Virus record (IMG/VR): IMGVR_UViG_3300044846_003365
Span: 1 to 64,000 of that record
Direction: 5' to 3' (one strand)
Length of the DNA: 64,000 nt
DNA from: a virus
The position numbers were made by a program, and so were the translations under genes. Of the stretch, positions 44,209-50,693 are shown piece by piece (the stretch's first letter is position 1; the number at the start of each line of letters is the position of its first letter). The notes beneath the pieces are model-generated. The model made no database searches, was not told the origin of the DNA, and worked only from the letters and a program-made list of their open reading frames with translations.

Positions 44209-44370
44209 TTAGACTACTTTCCAGCCCAGTATTGAGCCAGCAAAGAATCTGTCCTGCCAAAACGCTAAATTAGCGGGAAAGTAAGGGGCAGGGTAGGTTA
44301 TCTGTCTAGTAGTTCCGTCAAGGTAAATTACCTCAATCGTTCTAGTCTGGTTTTCGGTTTCGTTTATCAT
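44209..44370 (-). CDS. small hypothetical protein (53 residues)
   Basis: ATG 44370 follows AAAGGACTAAA. Two strands (TRTIEVIYLDG, then TTRQITYPAPY) are followed by an aromatic-rich helix (LAFWQDRFFAGSILGW). The stop lies just before the -35 box of the next unit. It is soluble and of unknown function. Confidence 0.65.
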   Translation of the reverse strand: MINETENQTRTIEVIYLDGTTRQITYPAPYFPANLAFWQDRFFAGSILGWKVV

Positions 44371-44391
44371 TTTAGTCCTTTCTCTGTATTT

Positions 44392-44420
44392 ATAGTATCA
44401 GCTAAAGGCAAACTTGTCAA
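44392..44420 (-). promoter_or_regulatory. sigma70-type promoter of the 53-residue gene
   Basis: Minus strand TTGACA (44415-44420), 17 bp, TACTAT (44392-44397). Confidence 0.75.
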
Positions 44421-44428
44421 GCACTTTA

Positions 44429-44698
44429 CTAAAGTTTTTTCGTGTCCTCGGCAATTATTTCCAAAGCCCTAGCAATACCCTTTAGGTTTTCCGCAGACCT
44501 TCTACCTAATTTGATAGAGCCAACCACTCCAACTAAAGTCCCAAAGAATAATAGCCAAGCAACAAAAAAGCCCACAGACCCAGTTAGAACCTGAATAAAT
44601 AAATAAGCCCCGTAGCCCAAGAACCCAAGCAGGAAAGCTAAGGCAATAAGCATTGTCAGCCTAAGTCTTTTTGTCCACCTCTCGGCTTGCTCTGTCAA
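44429..44698 (-). CDS. small membrane protein, possibly longer at the N-terminus
   Basis: From TTG 44698 the product has 89 residues: a basic start (ERWTKRLRLTM), two hydrophobic spans (LIALAFLLGFLGYGAYLFIQ and VGFFVAWLLFFGTLVGVVGS) and a charged amphipathic tail. The same frame stays open and protein-like for 19 more codons upstream, back to an ATT codon (44755) set seven bases after TAGGAG. A rare ATT start coupled to the preceding gene is therefore possible. Confidence 0.6.
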   Translation of the reverse strand: MTEQAERWTKRLRLTMLIALAFLLGFLGYGAYLFIQVLTGSVGFFVAWLLFFGTLVGVVGSIKLGRRSAENLKGIARALEIIAEDTKKL

Positions 44699-44741
44699 AA
44701 GAGTTAGAGAAACCTCTCTCAGTATTTTTTCTCTATCTTTA

Positions 44742-44879
44742 TCAGAAATCTGAATCTTCTTCTCCTAGTTGCCCACTAGATATAAAAGCAAAAGCGAAAA
44801 GTGTTAGGAAAACTAATGCGGTAGTTAGGAACAAACCCAAAAGCATAAACCCAACTAGAATCCAAAACCAAAGTTCCAT
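44742..44879 (-). CDS. tiny membrane protein (45 residues)
   Basis: ATG 44879 after AGGAAAGATAACT. It is almost one long hydrophobic region (WILVGFMLLGLFL, then ALVFLTLFAFAFI) with an acidic end. It sits between a zinc-finger-like gene and another membrane protein with minimal gaps, so the three are probably one operon. Function unknown. Confidence 0.6.
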   Translation of the reverse strand: MELWFWILVGFMLLGLFLTTALVFLTLFAFAFISSGQLGEEDSDF

Positions 44880-44890
44880 AGTTATCTTTC

Positions 44891-45064
44891 CTAAAACTTA
44901 CTTTCGTAAGCCTTCTCAATCTGAGCTTCTAGTTTCCTTTCCCAAGCTAGAACTCTTTCTTCCTTACAAGACAAGCAAATCTGTCGTGTCTGGTGCTTCG
45001 CCATAGCTGGAACTAGAGTTTGTTCTCCGCACTCGTAGCAAGCAATCAAAACTTTATTTTCCAT
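44891..45064 (-). CDS. small zinc-ribbon-like protein (57 residues)
   Basis: ATG 45064 is seven bases after AGGAG; an ATG six bases earlier is less well placed. Two CxxC knuckles (CYEC and CLSC, 19 residues apart) suggest a zinc ribbon, followed by a charged helix. It may bind nucleic acid or a host protein. Confidence 0.65.
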   Translation of the reverse strand: MENKVLIACYECGEQTLVPAMAKHQTRQICLSCKEERVLAWERKLEAQIEKAYESKF

Positions 45065-45092
45065 ACTCATCTCCTTTTCGAGATAAGTATAG

Positions 45093-45347
45093 CTAAATCA
45101 GCGGTATTTGTCCAGCGCGACGCGCAAACTCTGTTTCAATGTTTTTAGCAAGCCAAGCGTAGTCGCCCTTAGACGCAACCTCAGCCTGCTCAACAAAGTC
45201 AAGAGCAACTGCCAAATCAACCAACAGTTCTGTCGGCATCTCTAATTCATTTTGGACATCTAGCACGCCAGAAGTTCCCTGCTTGTCATAATCTCCAAGC
45301 AAAGCCATAATTTCTGCGTCAGACATCTCCGCAATGTTTTTATTCAT
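45093..45347 (-). CDS. small acidic helical protein
   Basis: 84 residues after AAGGACTGAG. Helical with many acidic residues (MSDAEIMALLGDYD, then LVDLAVALDFVEQAEVA). There is no recognised domain. No consensus promoter precedes it; instead a 22-bp dispersed site lies 40 bp upstream, with TAGAAT between. Confidence 0.65.
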   Translation of the reverse strand: MNKNIAEMSDAEIMALLGDYDKQGTSGVLDVQNELEMPTELLVDLAVALDFVEQAEVASKGDYAWLAKNIETEFARRAGQIPLI

Positions 45348-45386
45348 CTCAGTCCTTCTTCGAACACAACAACTTTATTCTACCAC

Positions 45387-45408
45387 GCGTGGAAGAACTC
45401 TTACCCTT
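45387..45408 (-). repeat. 22-bp dispersed site
   Basis: Minus strand AAGGGT, seven bases, CTTCCACGC (one change from TTTCCACGC), 40 bp upstream of the 84-residue gene and pointing to it. CCACGCGTGG at its right end is a perfect palindrome. Confidence 0.7.
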
Positions 45409-45428
45409 CCCGGATGGCAAAGAAGAAA

Positions 45429-45452
45429 GCGGGAAGACCTGAGTCGTCCCGC
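45429..45452 (-). terminator. terminator of the 107-residue gene
   Basis: Minus strand GCGGGA/TCCCGC stem with a 12-base loop followed by TTTCTTCTTT. Confidence 0.7.
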
Positions 45453-45460
45453 ATCATCTT

Positions 45461-45784
45461 TTACTGATAAAGAAAGCCACCATAGGGGTCAGCCTTCTCC
45501 AAAGCCAACTCGAACTGAGTGTTCAAGTTGTATTTCGTAGCCCAACCTGTCTTCACCTTCGCAGGTGCTTTCCAAGTCGCAGCTTTTATCAAGTCCCCAG
45601 TTTCCTTCTCAACGAAGGCAAATACAGACCTGCTTCCCAAGTTCTCGTAGCCTCGCAGGTTGGAAGAAATAACAATCTTGTCAAACTTCCTACCTGACTC
45701 AACTTCGAGCTTGTAGAAGTGGCTTCCTTCTTCGGCATTGAACTTTTGCTCAACGGCAGAGCAGTAATCCCAAGCTACGGACAT
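45461..45784 (-). CDS. hypothetical protein
   Basis: 107 residues of strands and short helices (HFYKLEVESGRKFDKIVIS, then RSVFAFVEKETGDLIKAATW). It resembles small single-domain phage proteins that I cannot name further. The ATG overlaps the stop of the 60-residue gene, so the two are coupled. Confidence 0.65.
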   Translation of the reverse strand: MSVAWDYCSAVEQKFNAEEGSHFYKLEVESGRKFDKIVISSNLRGYENLGSRSVFAFVEKETGDLIKAATWKAPAKVKTGWATKYNLNTQFELALEKADPYGGFLYQ

Positions 45785-45966
45785 TAGGCTACAACAATCG
45801 TTCCAGTTAGAGACCAGCTCACCTTAGCCCTCTTGTCGCCTTCAAGACCCTTTAGAGTTGCCTCTAATACTTCCTGAGCCTTCTCGTAGCTGTGAACTTC
45901 ATAAATCGGCTCTATTGTCCCAGTTGCGCTCTGAATTTTTATTGCTATTGAATTTATATTTACCAT
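45784..45966 (-). CDS. small hypothetical protein
   Basis: 60 residues with an alternating strand-helix-strand pattern (SIAIKIQSATG, then YEKAQEVLEATLKGLEG, then KVSWSLTGTIVV). It starts at ATG 45966 after GAAAGGAAACAA and opens a two-gene unit with its own promoter. Function unknown. Confidence 0.6.
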   Translation of the reverse strand: MVNINSIAIKIQSATGTIEPIYEVHSYEKAQEVLEATLKGLEGDKRAKVSWSLTGTIVVA

Positions 45967-45991
45967 TTGTTTCCTTTCTCTCGGTATCTAT

Positions 45992-46020
45992 ACTATAAAG
46001 CTTTTTTAGCTTTTTGTCAA
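45992..46020 (-). promoter_or_regulatory. sigma70-type promoter
   Basis: Minus strand TTGACA (46015-46020) preceded by AAAC, rather AAACT, 17 bp, TATAGT (45992-45997); it serves the 60-residue gene. Confidence 0.75.
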
Positions 46021-46041
46021 GTTTATTTGGGAAAAAGAAAA

Positions 46042-46059
46042 CCCCGCATCTCTGCGGGG
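46042..46059 (-). terminator. Rho-independent terminator of the NlpC/P60 gene
   Basis: Perfect CCCCGCA/TGCGGGG stem with a four-base loop, followed on the minus strand by TTTTCTTTTT. Confidence 0.9.
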
Positions 46060-46077
46060 TAATCTTATGGTCAGTCT

Positions 46078-46713
46078 TTATTCGGTAGCTAAGATACGGG
46101 TATAAGTTATCTCCCCGTAAACAGCCCCGAACTCGGAAATTGACCTGTAAGAAGTCGTTTGACCAGGCCTACCTATATGTATCATCACATCTGGGGAAAT
46201 GTAAATGCCAATATGTCCTGCTGTGTCGGCGTTATGACCAAATGCCACTAAGTCTCCACGCATAGGACTATCAACTCTTACTCCAGAGTTTTTCTGAGAG
46301 CTAGCTCCGTGATATAGTTCCACACCTAGACCTCCATAAAACCACTTCACCATGCCAGAACAGTCCCAGCCTCCCGGAGTGCTTCCGCCGAAGACATACC
46401 ATGTCTTCCCTACTTGCGCTTCCAAAAGGCGAATTCGCTCTTCCATGGCTATCTTGTTTTTATAGGCATCTTCTCTGTGTTTCTTTAGAGCTACCTCAGC
46501 GATGATTCTTTGTCTCTCAGCCTCTTCTTCCTCAATCATCTGAGCGATATATTCTTCACTCATAAAGGAAGGGGAAGGCTCCATAGCTCCCATCATGTAC
46601 GATGTGCTACTAATCGTTGCGTCATTGGTTTCTATTGGTTTTTCCTCCACTACAGCAGCTACTGCTCCAGTAGTGAGAGAAAGGGTGATACTTGATGATA
46701 TCAACCATCTCAT
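46078..46713 (-). CDS. exported NlpC/P60 cell-wall peptidase
   Basis: 211 residues. A short hydrophobic N-terminus (ITLSLTTGAVAAVV) can serve as signal or anchor, followed by a charged coiled coil (about 55-100) and a C-terminal NlpC/P60 domain. The catalytic C118 is in GGWDCSGMV, H167 in AGHIGIYI, and a third polar residue at H179. Such enzymes cleave D-Glu-diamino acid bonds in peptidoglycan stem peptides. It lies among early-type genes far from the holin and has its own promoter and a structured leader. A role other than final lysis is possible, for example superinfection control or wall remodelling. Confidence 0.85.
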   Translation of the reverse strand: MRWLISSSITLSLTTGAVAAVVEEKPIETNDATISSTSYMMGAMEPSPSFMSEEYIAQMIEEEEAERQRIIAEVALKKHREDAYKNKIAMEERIRLLEAQVGKTWYVFGGSTPGGWDCSGMVKWFYGGLGVELYHGASSQKNSGVRVDSPMRGDLVAFGHNADTAGHIGIYISPDVMIHIGRPGQTTSYRSISEFGAVYGEITYTRILATE

Positions 46714-46790
46714 TTGCGCCTACCTTTCCTTTGAGAGTAATTTCTCGGCGTTTATTGGTTTGGTTCTCCCAATCTTGTATTCAGTTATAA

Positions 46791-46812
46791 ACGACTTCAT
46801 CTCTGAAGTCGT
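46791..46812 (-). promoter_or_regulatory. perfect 5'-leader hairpin of the NlpC/P60 mRNA
   Basis: Perfect nine-bp arms ACGACTTCA/TGAAGTCGT with a four-base loop sit right at the expected transcription start. It probably shields the 5' end of the mRNA or controls translation. Confidence 0.7.
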
Positions 46813-46818
46813 GTTTAT

Positions 46819-46847
46819 ATTTTACCTCACCTAGCTTCTTTTTTCAA
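46819..46847 (-). promoter_or_regulatory. sigma70-type promoter of the NlpC/P60 gene
   Basis: Minus strand TTGAAA (46842-46847), 17 bp, TAAAAT (46819-46824). Confidence 0.75.
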
Positions 46848-46945
46848 GTTTGAACCCCCAAATCTGACAAAAAATCTTCCTAGATGCTAGTAAAACACTA
46901 GAAAGTAAGGAAAAACCCCTTTTGTTTCGAGTTTGGGCGTTTTGC

Positions 46946-46967
46946 GCGTGGAAAAAGACAGACCCTT
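46946..46967 (-). repeat. 22-bp dispersed site
   Basis: Minus strand AAGGGT, seven bases, TTTCCACGC, between the terminator of the 64-residue gene and the NlpC/P60 promoter. Confidence 0.75.
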
Positions 46968-47007
46968 CCCGGTCCCTCCTCCAGGGCCTGGAAGAAGAAT
47001 TACATAA

Positions 47008-47039
47008 GAAAAAACCCTAAGAGTCGAAATCTCTTAGGG
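47008..47039 (-). terminator. Rho-independent terminator of the 64-residue gene
   Basis: Nine-bp stem CCCTAAGAG/CTCTTAGGG with a seven-base loop and a T6 run on the minus strand. The stem starts inside the last codons of the gene. Confidence 0.9.
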
Positions 47040-47211
47040 CTTGTCGCTCGCTGGCGTTGCGAGTTCTAGCTCGCTTCTCTCGCCTATTGGCGTGAGAGCC
47101 ATTAGCACCTGAGCTATTACGCTGAACTAATAGCGTGTGTAGCTGAAATGCCTCAGCCTTGCGTCTAGCATCATTTACTAAACCCAGCGACTGCTTCTTT
47201 TTCTTTGCCAT
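47017..47211 (-). CDS. small strongly basic protein
   Basis: 64 residues from ATG 47211 after AAAGGTGG; a GTG two codons earlier is less likely. It is very rich in Arg and Lys (MAKKKKQ at the start, then NRREKRARTRNASERQ) and probably binds nucleic acid. Its terminator lies within its 3' end. Function unknown. Confidence 0.6.
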   Translation of the reverse strand: MAKKKKQSLGLVNDARRKAEAFQLHTLLVQRNSSGANGSHANRREKRARTRNASERQALRDFDS

Positions 47212-47261
47212 ACTCACACACCACCTTTCTAATAATTAGCGTATCCGTTGGCTACCCGTCT

Positions 47262-47291
47262 ATAATAACACACTACACACCCACCCGTCAA
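47262..47291 (-). promoter_or_regulatory. promoter of the 64-residue gene
   Basis: Minus strand TTGACG (47286-47291), 18 bp, TATTAT (47262-47267). Confidence 0.6.
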
Positions 47292-47310
47292 GTCCTGTGG
47301 CGTGTGTGGC

Positions 47311-47433
47311 AAAGGGGCGTGCCGTCAAGTAGTAAAGGGCGTGCCGTCAAAAAGGGTTGCCCCCCACTAAGTATCGAGAAAGAAAACCTTAGTGAGGGGC
47401 GTGCCGTTGGGAAAAAGTGGTGGAACCCAACGG
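47311..47433. repeat. three copies of a GGGCGTGCCGT element plus two hairpins
   Basis: An element resembling AAAGGGGCGTGCCGTCAA occurs at 47311, 47334 and 47394 in the same orientation. Two stems follow: CACTAAG/CTTAGTG (47365-47394) and CCGTTGGG/CCCAACGG (47404-47433). There is no coding frame, so this is a structured non-coding stretch. Confidence 0.65.
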
Positions 47434-47481
47434 CGGTTGGTTGCGTGGCTATGGGGGATAGCAAACCGCAACCAAGTCTAT

Positions 47482-47658
47482 TTAGTAATTTTCATCTACC
47501 CAATCAATTACATCTTGTAGCTTATCGGCTGAACTGACAAACTTTAGGAACTCGCCGTCTTCCATTAGCAAGCTGGACATTACCGTTGTTGCGCTTTCTA
47601 CTTCTCCAAGCACCACCCGTAGGCTCAGCGTGCTTAGCAGTTGTCCCGTTGAAATCAT
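47482..47658 (-). CDS. small hypothetical protein (58 residues)
   Basis: ATG 47658 after GAAAGGAATAAA. Mostly helical (LLSTLSLRVVLGEVESATTV, then ADKLQDVIDWVDENY) and acidic at the end. Its promoter lies inside the end of the regulator gene upstream. Function unknown. Confidence 0.6.
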   Translation of the reverse strand: MISTGQLLSTLSLRVVLGEVESATTVMSSLLMEDGEFLKFVSSADKLQDVIDWVDENY

Positions 47659-47679
47659 TTTATTCCTTTCGTCATTTAT

Positions 47680-47708
47680 ATTCTACACCCGTGCCGTTGA
47701 ATTGTCAA
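47680..47708 (-). promoter_or_regulatory. sigma70-type promoter of the 58-residue gene
   Basis: Minus strand TTGACA (47703-47708), 17 bp, TAGAAT (47680-47685), embedded in the 3' end of the ClgR-like gene. Confidence 0.75.
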
Positions 47709-47970
47709 GTTCAACTTCCCAAGAGTAAGGAACCCGAAGCTCTTCTCTTTCCATAAGCAAGCCCGCCTCTTGAACAATTACATAGCTCGGCACATCAAGA
47801 GCGTAAGCTATGTTCTCAACTATGTCTGAGGAAGCTTCTTTCTTGCCTCGCTCAACTTCGCTGAGATACCCAAGAGAAATGTTTGACTTAGTAGACAACT
47901 GCCTAAGAGTCATACCAATCCTGTTCCTACGCAAGTGAACTATGTGTCCAATAGATTCGTGTAATCTCAC
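47683..47970 (-). CDS. ClgR-like XRE-family transcriptional regulator
   Basis: 95 residues with a GTG start overlapping the upstream stop (GTGA). It has one XRE helix-turn-helix: RRNRIGMTLRQLSTKSNISL, then GYLSEVERGKKEASSDIV, then ALDVPSYVIVQ. The LGYLSEVERGKKEASS stretch closely recalls ClgR, the actinobacterial activator of clp protease genes. A phage copy could redirect host Clp expression or act as a phage repressor. It is the last gene of a three-gene unit with two acidic proteins. It is one of the best clues to an actinobacterial host. Confidence 0.8.
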   Translation of the reverse strand: MRLHESIGHIVHLRRNRIGMTLRQLSTKSNISLGYLSEVERGKKEASSDIVENIAYALDVPSYVIVQEAGLLMEREELRVPYSWEVELDNSTARV

Positions 47971-48341
47971 TCGACAATCCTTTCATTTCCGTATTCTGCT
48001 TGTAGAACTTTTGCTTGCCCAATCGCATCATCTAGCGAGTGGTAAGGCTCGGAATAATATTCCGAATCCTTGCTGTCCATAACCTCGAACCAAGAGTTGT
48101 TTACCCAAGTAAACATCTCTTCTCCTAAAGCGTGAAACTTTTCTAAATCTTCATCTGTCTTTACGCCAATACCTTCGAGCTGGTCTGTGTAGCGAATTAC
48201 AATCTGGCTCTCCAAGTCTGGAGAGTAGTGAATACGCATCTCGCCATTACGAATAACATAAAAGCGTGGCTGTTCGGAATCTTGCCAAACTAGCTCGTGC
48301 CCTGCTTCGTTCGTGTAGAACGATGAGTCTTGTCTAATCAA
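47967..48341 (-). CDS. hypothetical acidic protein
   Basis: 124 residues, strand-rich at first (ELVWQDSEQPRFYVIRNGEM), then helical (DLEKFHALGEEMFTWVNNSW and DDAIGQAKVLQAEYG). It overlaps both neighbours by a few bases, so it is translationally coupled to the ClgR-like gene downstream. Function unknown. Confidence 0.65.
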   Translation of the reverse strand: MIRQDSSFYTNEAGHELVWQDSEQPRFYVIRNGEMRIHYSPDLESQIVIRYTDQLEGIGVKTDEDLEKFHALGEEMFTWVNNSWFEVMDSKDSEYYSEPYHSLDDAIGQAKVLQAEYGNERIVE

Positions 48342-48618
48342 CTTCTTCCTCCCTAATCAAAATGAAATCGTTTGGTGTTGTTTCTTCGCTGTAATACTCG
48401 TCAATAGTTTCGCCTCTGTGCTTGTGGACATAAGCAAATACCCAACTATCAAACGCATACCAATCCTTGTCATCACTTAGCAAGCCACTATCCAAAGCTT
48501 CATCTTCTTCTTTGGTGTTGATAATTCCTATGTTTACGGCAACAGGAGCCTTGTCCTTCGGGTCGTCAAGAAATCTCATATACGCCCCAACTACTTCAAT
48601 GTCGTCTGGTGTAATCAT
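48334..48618 (-). CDS. hypothetical acidic protein
   Basis: 94 residues, strongly acidic (NTKEEDEALDSGLLSDDKDW, later ETIDEYYSEETTPND). It opens the unit that contains the ClgR-like gene, after GAAAGGACAATA. No domain is recognised. Small acidic phage proteins may mimic DNA, but nothing specific is visible here. Confidence 0.65.
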   Translation of the reverse strand: MITPDDIEVVGAYMRFLDDPKDKAPVAVNIGIINTKEEDEALDSGLLSDDKDWYAFDSWVFAYVHKHRGETIDEYYSEETTPNDFILIREEEVD

Positions 48619-48639
48619 TATTGTCCTTTCTCTAAAACA

Positions 48640-48668
48640 ATTTTATCAGGTATAAACTAATTTGTCAA
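48640..48668 (-). promoter_or_regulatory. sigma70-type promoter of the regulator unit
   Basis: Minus strand TTGACA (48663-48668), 17 bp, TAAAAT (48640-48645). Confidence 0.75.
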
Positions 48669-48902
48669 GTTGTATGACTGAAGCAAGCTCGCGAGCGCGT
48701 CCTCTCGCTCAACAAACTTTTCCCTAAGGTCTTCGTTGTCTCGATAGCTTAGCCAGTTGTTGCTCAGCTCGTCCCAAGCTACTTCGGAATCAAACTTTGC
48801 GTCCAAGGTGTCAGGGTCTACTCCCCAAGCGTTGCTTGACTCGTCCCACCTAACTACAAAGTGATACTGAATACTTTTTCCTGTTGCTATTGCGTTTGTC
48901 AT
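48657..48902 (-). CDS. hypothetical acidic protein
   Basis: 81 residues. A strand (IQYHFVVRWDESSNAW) leads into an acidic region and a C-terminal helix (LREKFVEREDALASLLQS). It overlaps the upstream gene by 4 bp. Function unknown. Confidence 0.6.
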   Translation of the reverse strand: MTNAIATGKSIQYHFVVRWDESSNAWGVDPDTLDAKFDSEVAWDELSNNWLSYRDNEDLREKFVEREDALASLLQSYNLTN

Positions 48903-49174
48903 ACTCTAATTTCCTCTCCTTGGTCGTTTACTACTACAAACTGATTCTCTAAAGCTATGTATCCATCGTGGCTAGTTGTGTCCTCGACATAGTCGATGGC
49001 ATTACTACGCACATACTCTAGAAACAATTCCTCATCGAACAGGTCTGTTCCATTGTCGGCAAGTATTTCTAAATACTGCTCTAGAGTTTGCTTGGTGTCC
49101 CAAGTCAAAGTTAGTTGGGCATTTATTGTCTGCCCAACCTTTTTTACAAATTCATTTACAATCTTGTCTGACAT
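48899..49174 (-). CDS. hypothetical acidic protein
   Basis: 91 residues. A helix with QTINAQLTLTWDTKQTLEQY is followed by acidic helices (NGTDLFDEELFLEYVRS) and a C-terminal strand (ENQFVVVNDQGEEIRV). It starts at ATG 49174 after AAAGGAGTTCAA and is coupled to the next gene. Function unknown. Confidence 0.65.
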   Translation of the reverse strand: MSDKIVNEFVKKVGQTINAQLTLTWDTKQTLEQYLEILADNGTDLFDEELFLEYVRSNAIDYVEDTTSHDGYIALENQFVVVNDQGEEIRV

Positions 49175-49186
49175 TTGAACTCCTTT

Positions 49187-49363
49187 CTAAAGTTCGTGTG
49201 CTTCCCAGTCGCCAGTAAAACCTTCGGCTTCAGTTTCGTATTCGTCCTGTTGCCCATTAGTAATTACTTCGTAAGCTTTGTTATAAGCTTCATCTCTGTC
49301 CTTTGCCTCAACAGTTGTGGTGTGAAATACTGTTTCATAAATTCTCACTTCCCACTCAGCCAT
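49187..49363 (-). CDS. small acidic protein (58 residues)
   Basis: ATG 49363 overlaps the last base of the upstream stop. A strand-helix layout (EWEVRIYETVFHTTTVEAKD, then RDEAYNKAYEVITNG) resembles small phage proteins with one alpha/beta hairpin. It ends in an acidic tail. Function unknown. Confidence 0.65.
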   Translation of the reverse strand: MAEWEVRIYETVFHTTTVEAKDRDEAYNKAYEVITNGQQDEYETEAEGFTGDWEAHEL

Positions 49364-49614
49364 TAGTCCTCGTCCTCTTCTTCTTCATCTGAAGACACAA
49401 GTCCATAAACATAATCGTTTACAGTTTCACGAGCATCGTCCCATAGACTTTCGTGGTCAAGGTCATCTGCTGTTTGGTCGAACTGCTCTGCTGTTGGGCT
49501 AGGTGTGCCATCAGCAAATTCAAAATGCTCTGCCAGAAAATACTGAAAAATAATTGACTGGTCTTTGTCCTCAATCTGTTCCAACTGAGAAATCAAATCT
49601 TTTACTGTTGCCAT
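49363..49614 (-). CDS. very acidic small protein
   Basis: 83 residues, with a helical start (TVKDLISQLEQIEDKDQSI) and Asp/Glu in about a third of the positions, ending in an unbroken acidic run. It starts after GAAAGGAAAAGCAA at ATG 49614 with its own perfect -10 promoter. The composition fits a possible DNA-mimic protein, but this is inference. Confidence 0.65.
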   Translation of the reverse strand: MATVKDLISQLEQIEDKDQSIIFQYFLAEHFEFADGTPSPTAEQFDQTADDLDHESLWDDARETVNDYVYGLVSSDEEEEDED

Positions 49615-49639
49615 TTGCTTTTCCTTTCGTAGTTGTTTT

Positions 49640-49668
49640 ATTATAAAGGTGTTTGACTAAAAAGTCAA
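49640..49668 (-). promoter_or_regulatory. sigma70-type promoter with a TTGAC/GTCAA dyad
   Basis: Minus strand TTGACT (49663-49668), 17 bp, TATAAT (49640-49645). The sequence between holds a TTTGAC...GTCAAA inverted repeat over the -35 box. Confidence 0.8.
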
Positions 49669-49677
49669 ATCCATTTG

Positions 49678-49989
49678 CTAGGAAACCCCTAGCTTTTTGG
49701 TTGCGACTTCGTAGACTTTTTCTAGTCTTGTTCTGACTGAGTCGGCAAGTTTTAGGTCGTCCAGCATTTCGCCAAAGTGCCCTGTGATAACTTCCAAGTC
49801 ATCGCCATCAAACTCTGCTTCCTCAAAGTGCCACCAAAGTCCATCATTACCAGTTAGCCCAGAAAACTCTGAGTCCAACATTTTCTTTAGGTAGTCTGAC
49901 ACTTGTTCGTCAGTTAGCTTGCTTGCGTGTTCGTTCTCCTCTGGATAGAACTCGAACTGAACATTTAGAATTACTTTTCTTTCAGTCAT
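49678..49989 (-). CDS. hypothetical acidic protein
   Basis: 103 residues from ATG 49989, six bases after GAGGAG. Begins with a strand (RKVILNVQFEFYPEEN) and acidic helices, and ends in a basic helix (SVRTRLEKVYEVATKKLG). It is coupled to the upstream 57-residue gene (TAATG overlap). Function unknown. Confidence 0.65.
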   Translation of the reverse strand: MTERKVILNVQFEFYPEENEHASKLTDEQVSDYLKKMLDSEFSGLTGNDGLWWHFEEAEFDGDDLEVITGHFGEMLDDLKLADSVRTRLEKVYEVATKKLGVS

Positions 49990-50162
49990 TAGTTCTCCTC
50001 CTCGACAGTCCACTCAACATTGTCCCAGCTCACGCCATCAAGGTCATTACTTCTTCTTGACAGTAAGTCAATCAGCGTGTCAAGTTTTGTATCTAACGCC
50101 TTCAGGTCTTCGACATTTGTTGCGTAATAGTCGAAGGTAATTCTTCCGCTAAAATCTTTCAT
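49989..50162 (-). CDS. small acidic protein (57 residues)
   Basis: ATG 50162 after AGGAAAAAGCAG. A strand (GRITFDYYATN) is followed by a helix (EDLKALDTKLDTLIDLLSRR) and an acidic end. The stop overlaps the start of the next gene. Function unknown. Confidence 0.6.
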   Translation of the reverse strand: MKDFSGRITFDYYATNVEDLKALDTKLDTLIDLLSRRSNDLDGVSWDNVEWTVEEEN

Positions 50163-50176
50163 CTGCTTTTTCCTTC

Positions 50177-50338
50177 CTAGTTGTTAGCAAACTTTTTTAT
50201 TGACTCTACTTGTTTGTCGTCATCGTGTTTCCAATAGTCTTCGCAACTATCGCAAATCTGATATTCTTTTTCTTCATCGAGAAACTTTATGTGGTGAGTT
50301 GCTGAGTCGAAGCAACCTGACATATCGCACTCGAACAT
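50177..50338 (-). CDS. small zinc-finger-like protein (53 residues)
   Basis: ATG 50338 directly at the end of the upstream gene. Two cysteine pairs, C-x3-xC (CDMSGC) and CDSC, and a nearby HH suggest a zinc-binding knuckle in an acidic protein. Function unknown. Confidence 0.6.
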   Translation of the reverse strand: MFECDMSGCFDSATHHIKFLDEEKEYQICDSCEDYWKHDDDKQVESIKKFANN

Positions 50339-50605
50339 TTACTTACCTGCCTGCTGTGATAAGAATCTCGAAGCGTCAAAAGTAAAAGCAAGATGACTCT
50401 TCTCAAATACTCTGTCGTCCTCTAGGCACTCAGACAAAACTGAAACTCTTGCGAGCGCAAGTGAAACGCTAGGGTAGTATTCGACCCACTCGTTCACAAC
50501 ATAGTCAGTCCAAGTAAGCTTGTAAGACTTCTCTCCACCTTTGGGTAAGAACTCTGAAATCTCTACGCCACACTCGCCAAATAAATCTAATGAAATTTTT
50601 TCCAT
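50339..50605 (-). CDS. hypothetical protein
   Basis: 88 residues from ATG 50605, after AAGAAGGAAAGTGGTT; longer frames upstream cross the promoter. Strands (KSYKLTWTDYVVNEWVEY) precede a helix (SLALARVSVLSECLED). Function unknown. It is the first gene of a four-gene run with its own promoter. Confidence 0.65.
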   Translation of the reverse strand: MEKISLDLFGECGVEISEFLPKGGEKSYKLTWTDYVVNEWVEYYPSVSLALARVSVLSECLEDDRVFEKSHLAFTFDASRFLSQQAGK

Positions 50606-50645
50606 AACCACTTTCCTTCTTTCTGTCATTTTTGTTGCTTGTATA

Positions 50646-50674
50646 ATAATACAGGCTAGCTTACCTTTTGTCAA
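50646..50674 (-). promoter_or_regulatory. sigma70-type promoter
   Basis: Minus strand TTGACA (50669-50674), 17 bp, TATTAT (50646-50651); serves the 88-residue gene. Confidence 0.8.
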
Positions 50675-50693
50675 GTAAGCTAGCCCGCATTTT

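Larger units (their letters stand above)
46714..47016. other. 303-bp intergenic region with promoter, leader hairpin, 22-bp site and terminator
   Basis: No coding frame is supported. From left to right it contains a leader hairpin (46791-46812), a minus-strand promoter (46819-46847), a 22-bp dispersed site (46946-46967) and the terminator of the next unit. Remaining sequence shows nothing I can name. Confidence 0.6.
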
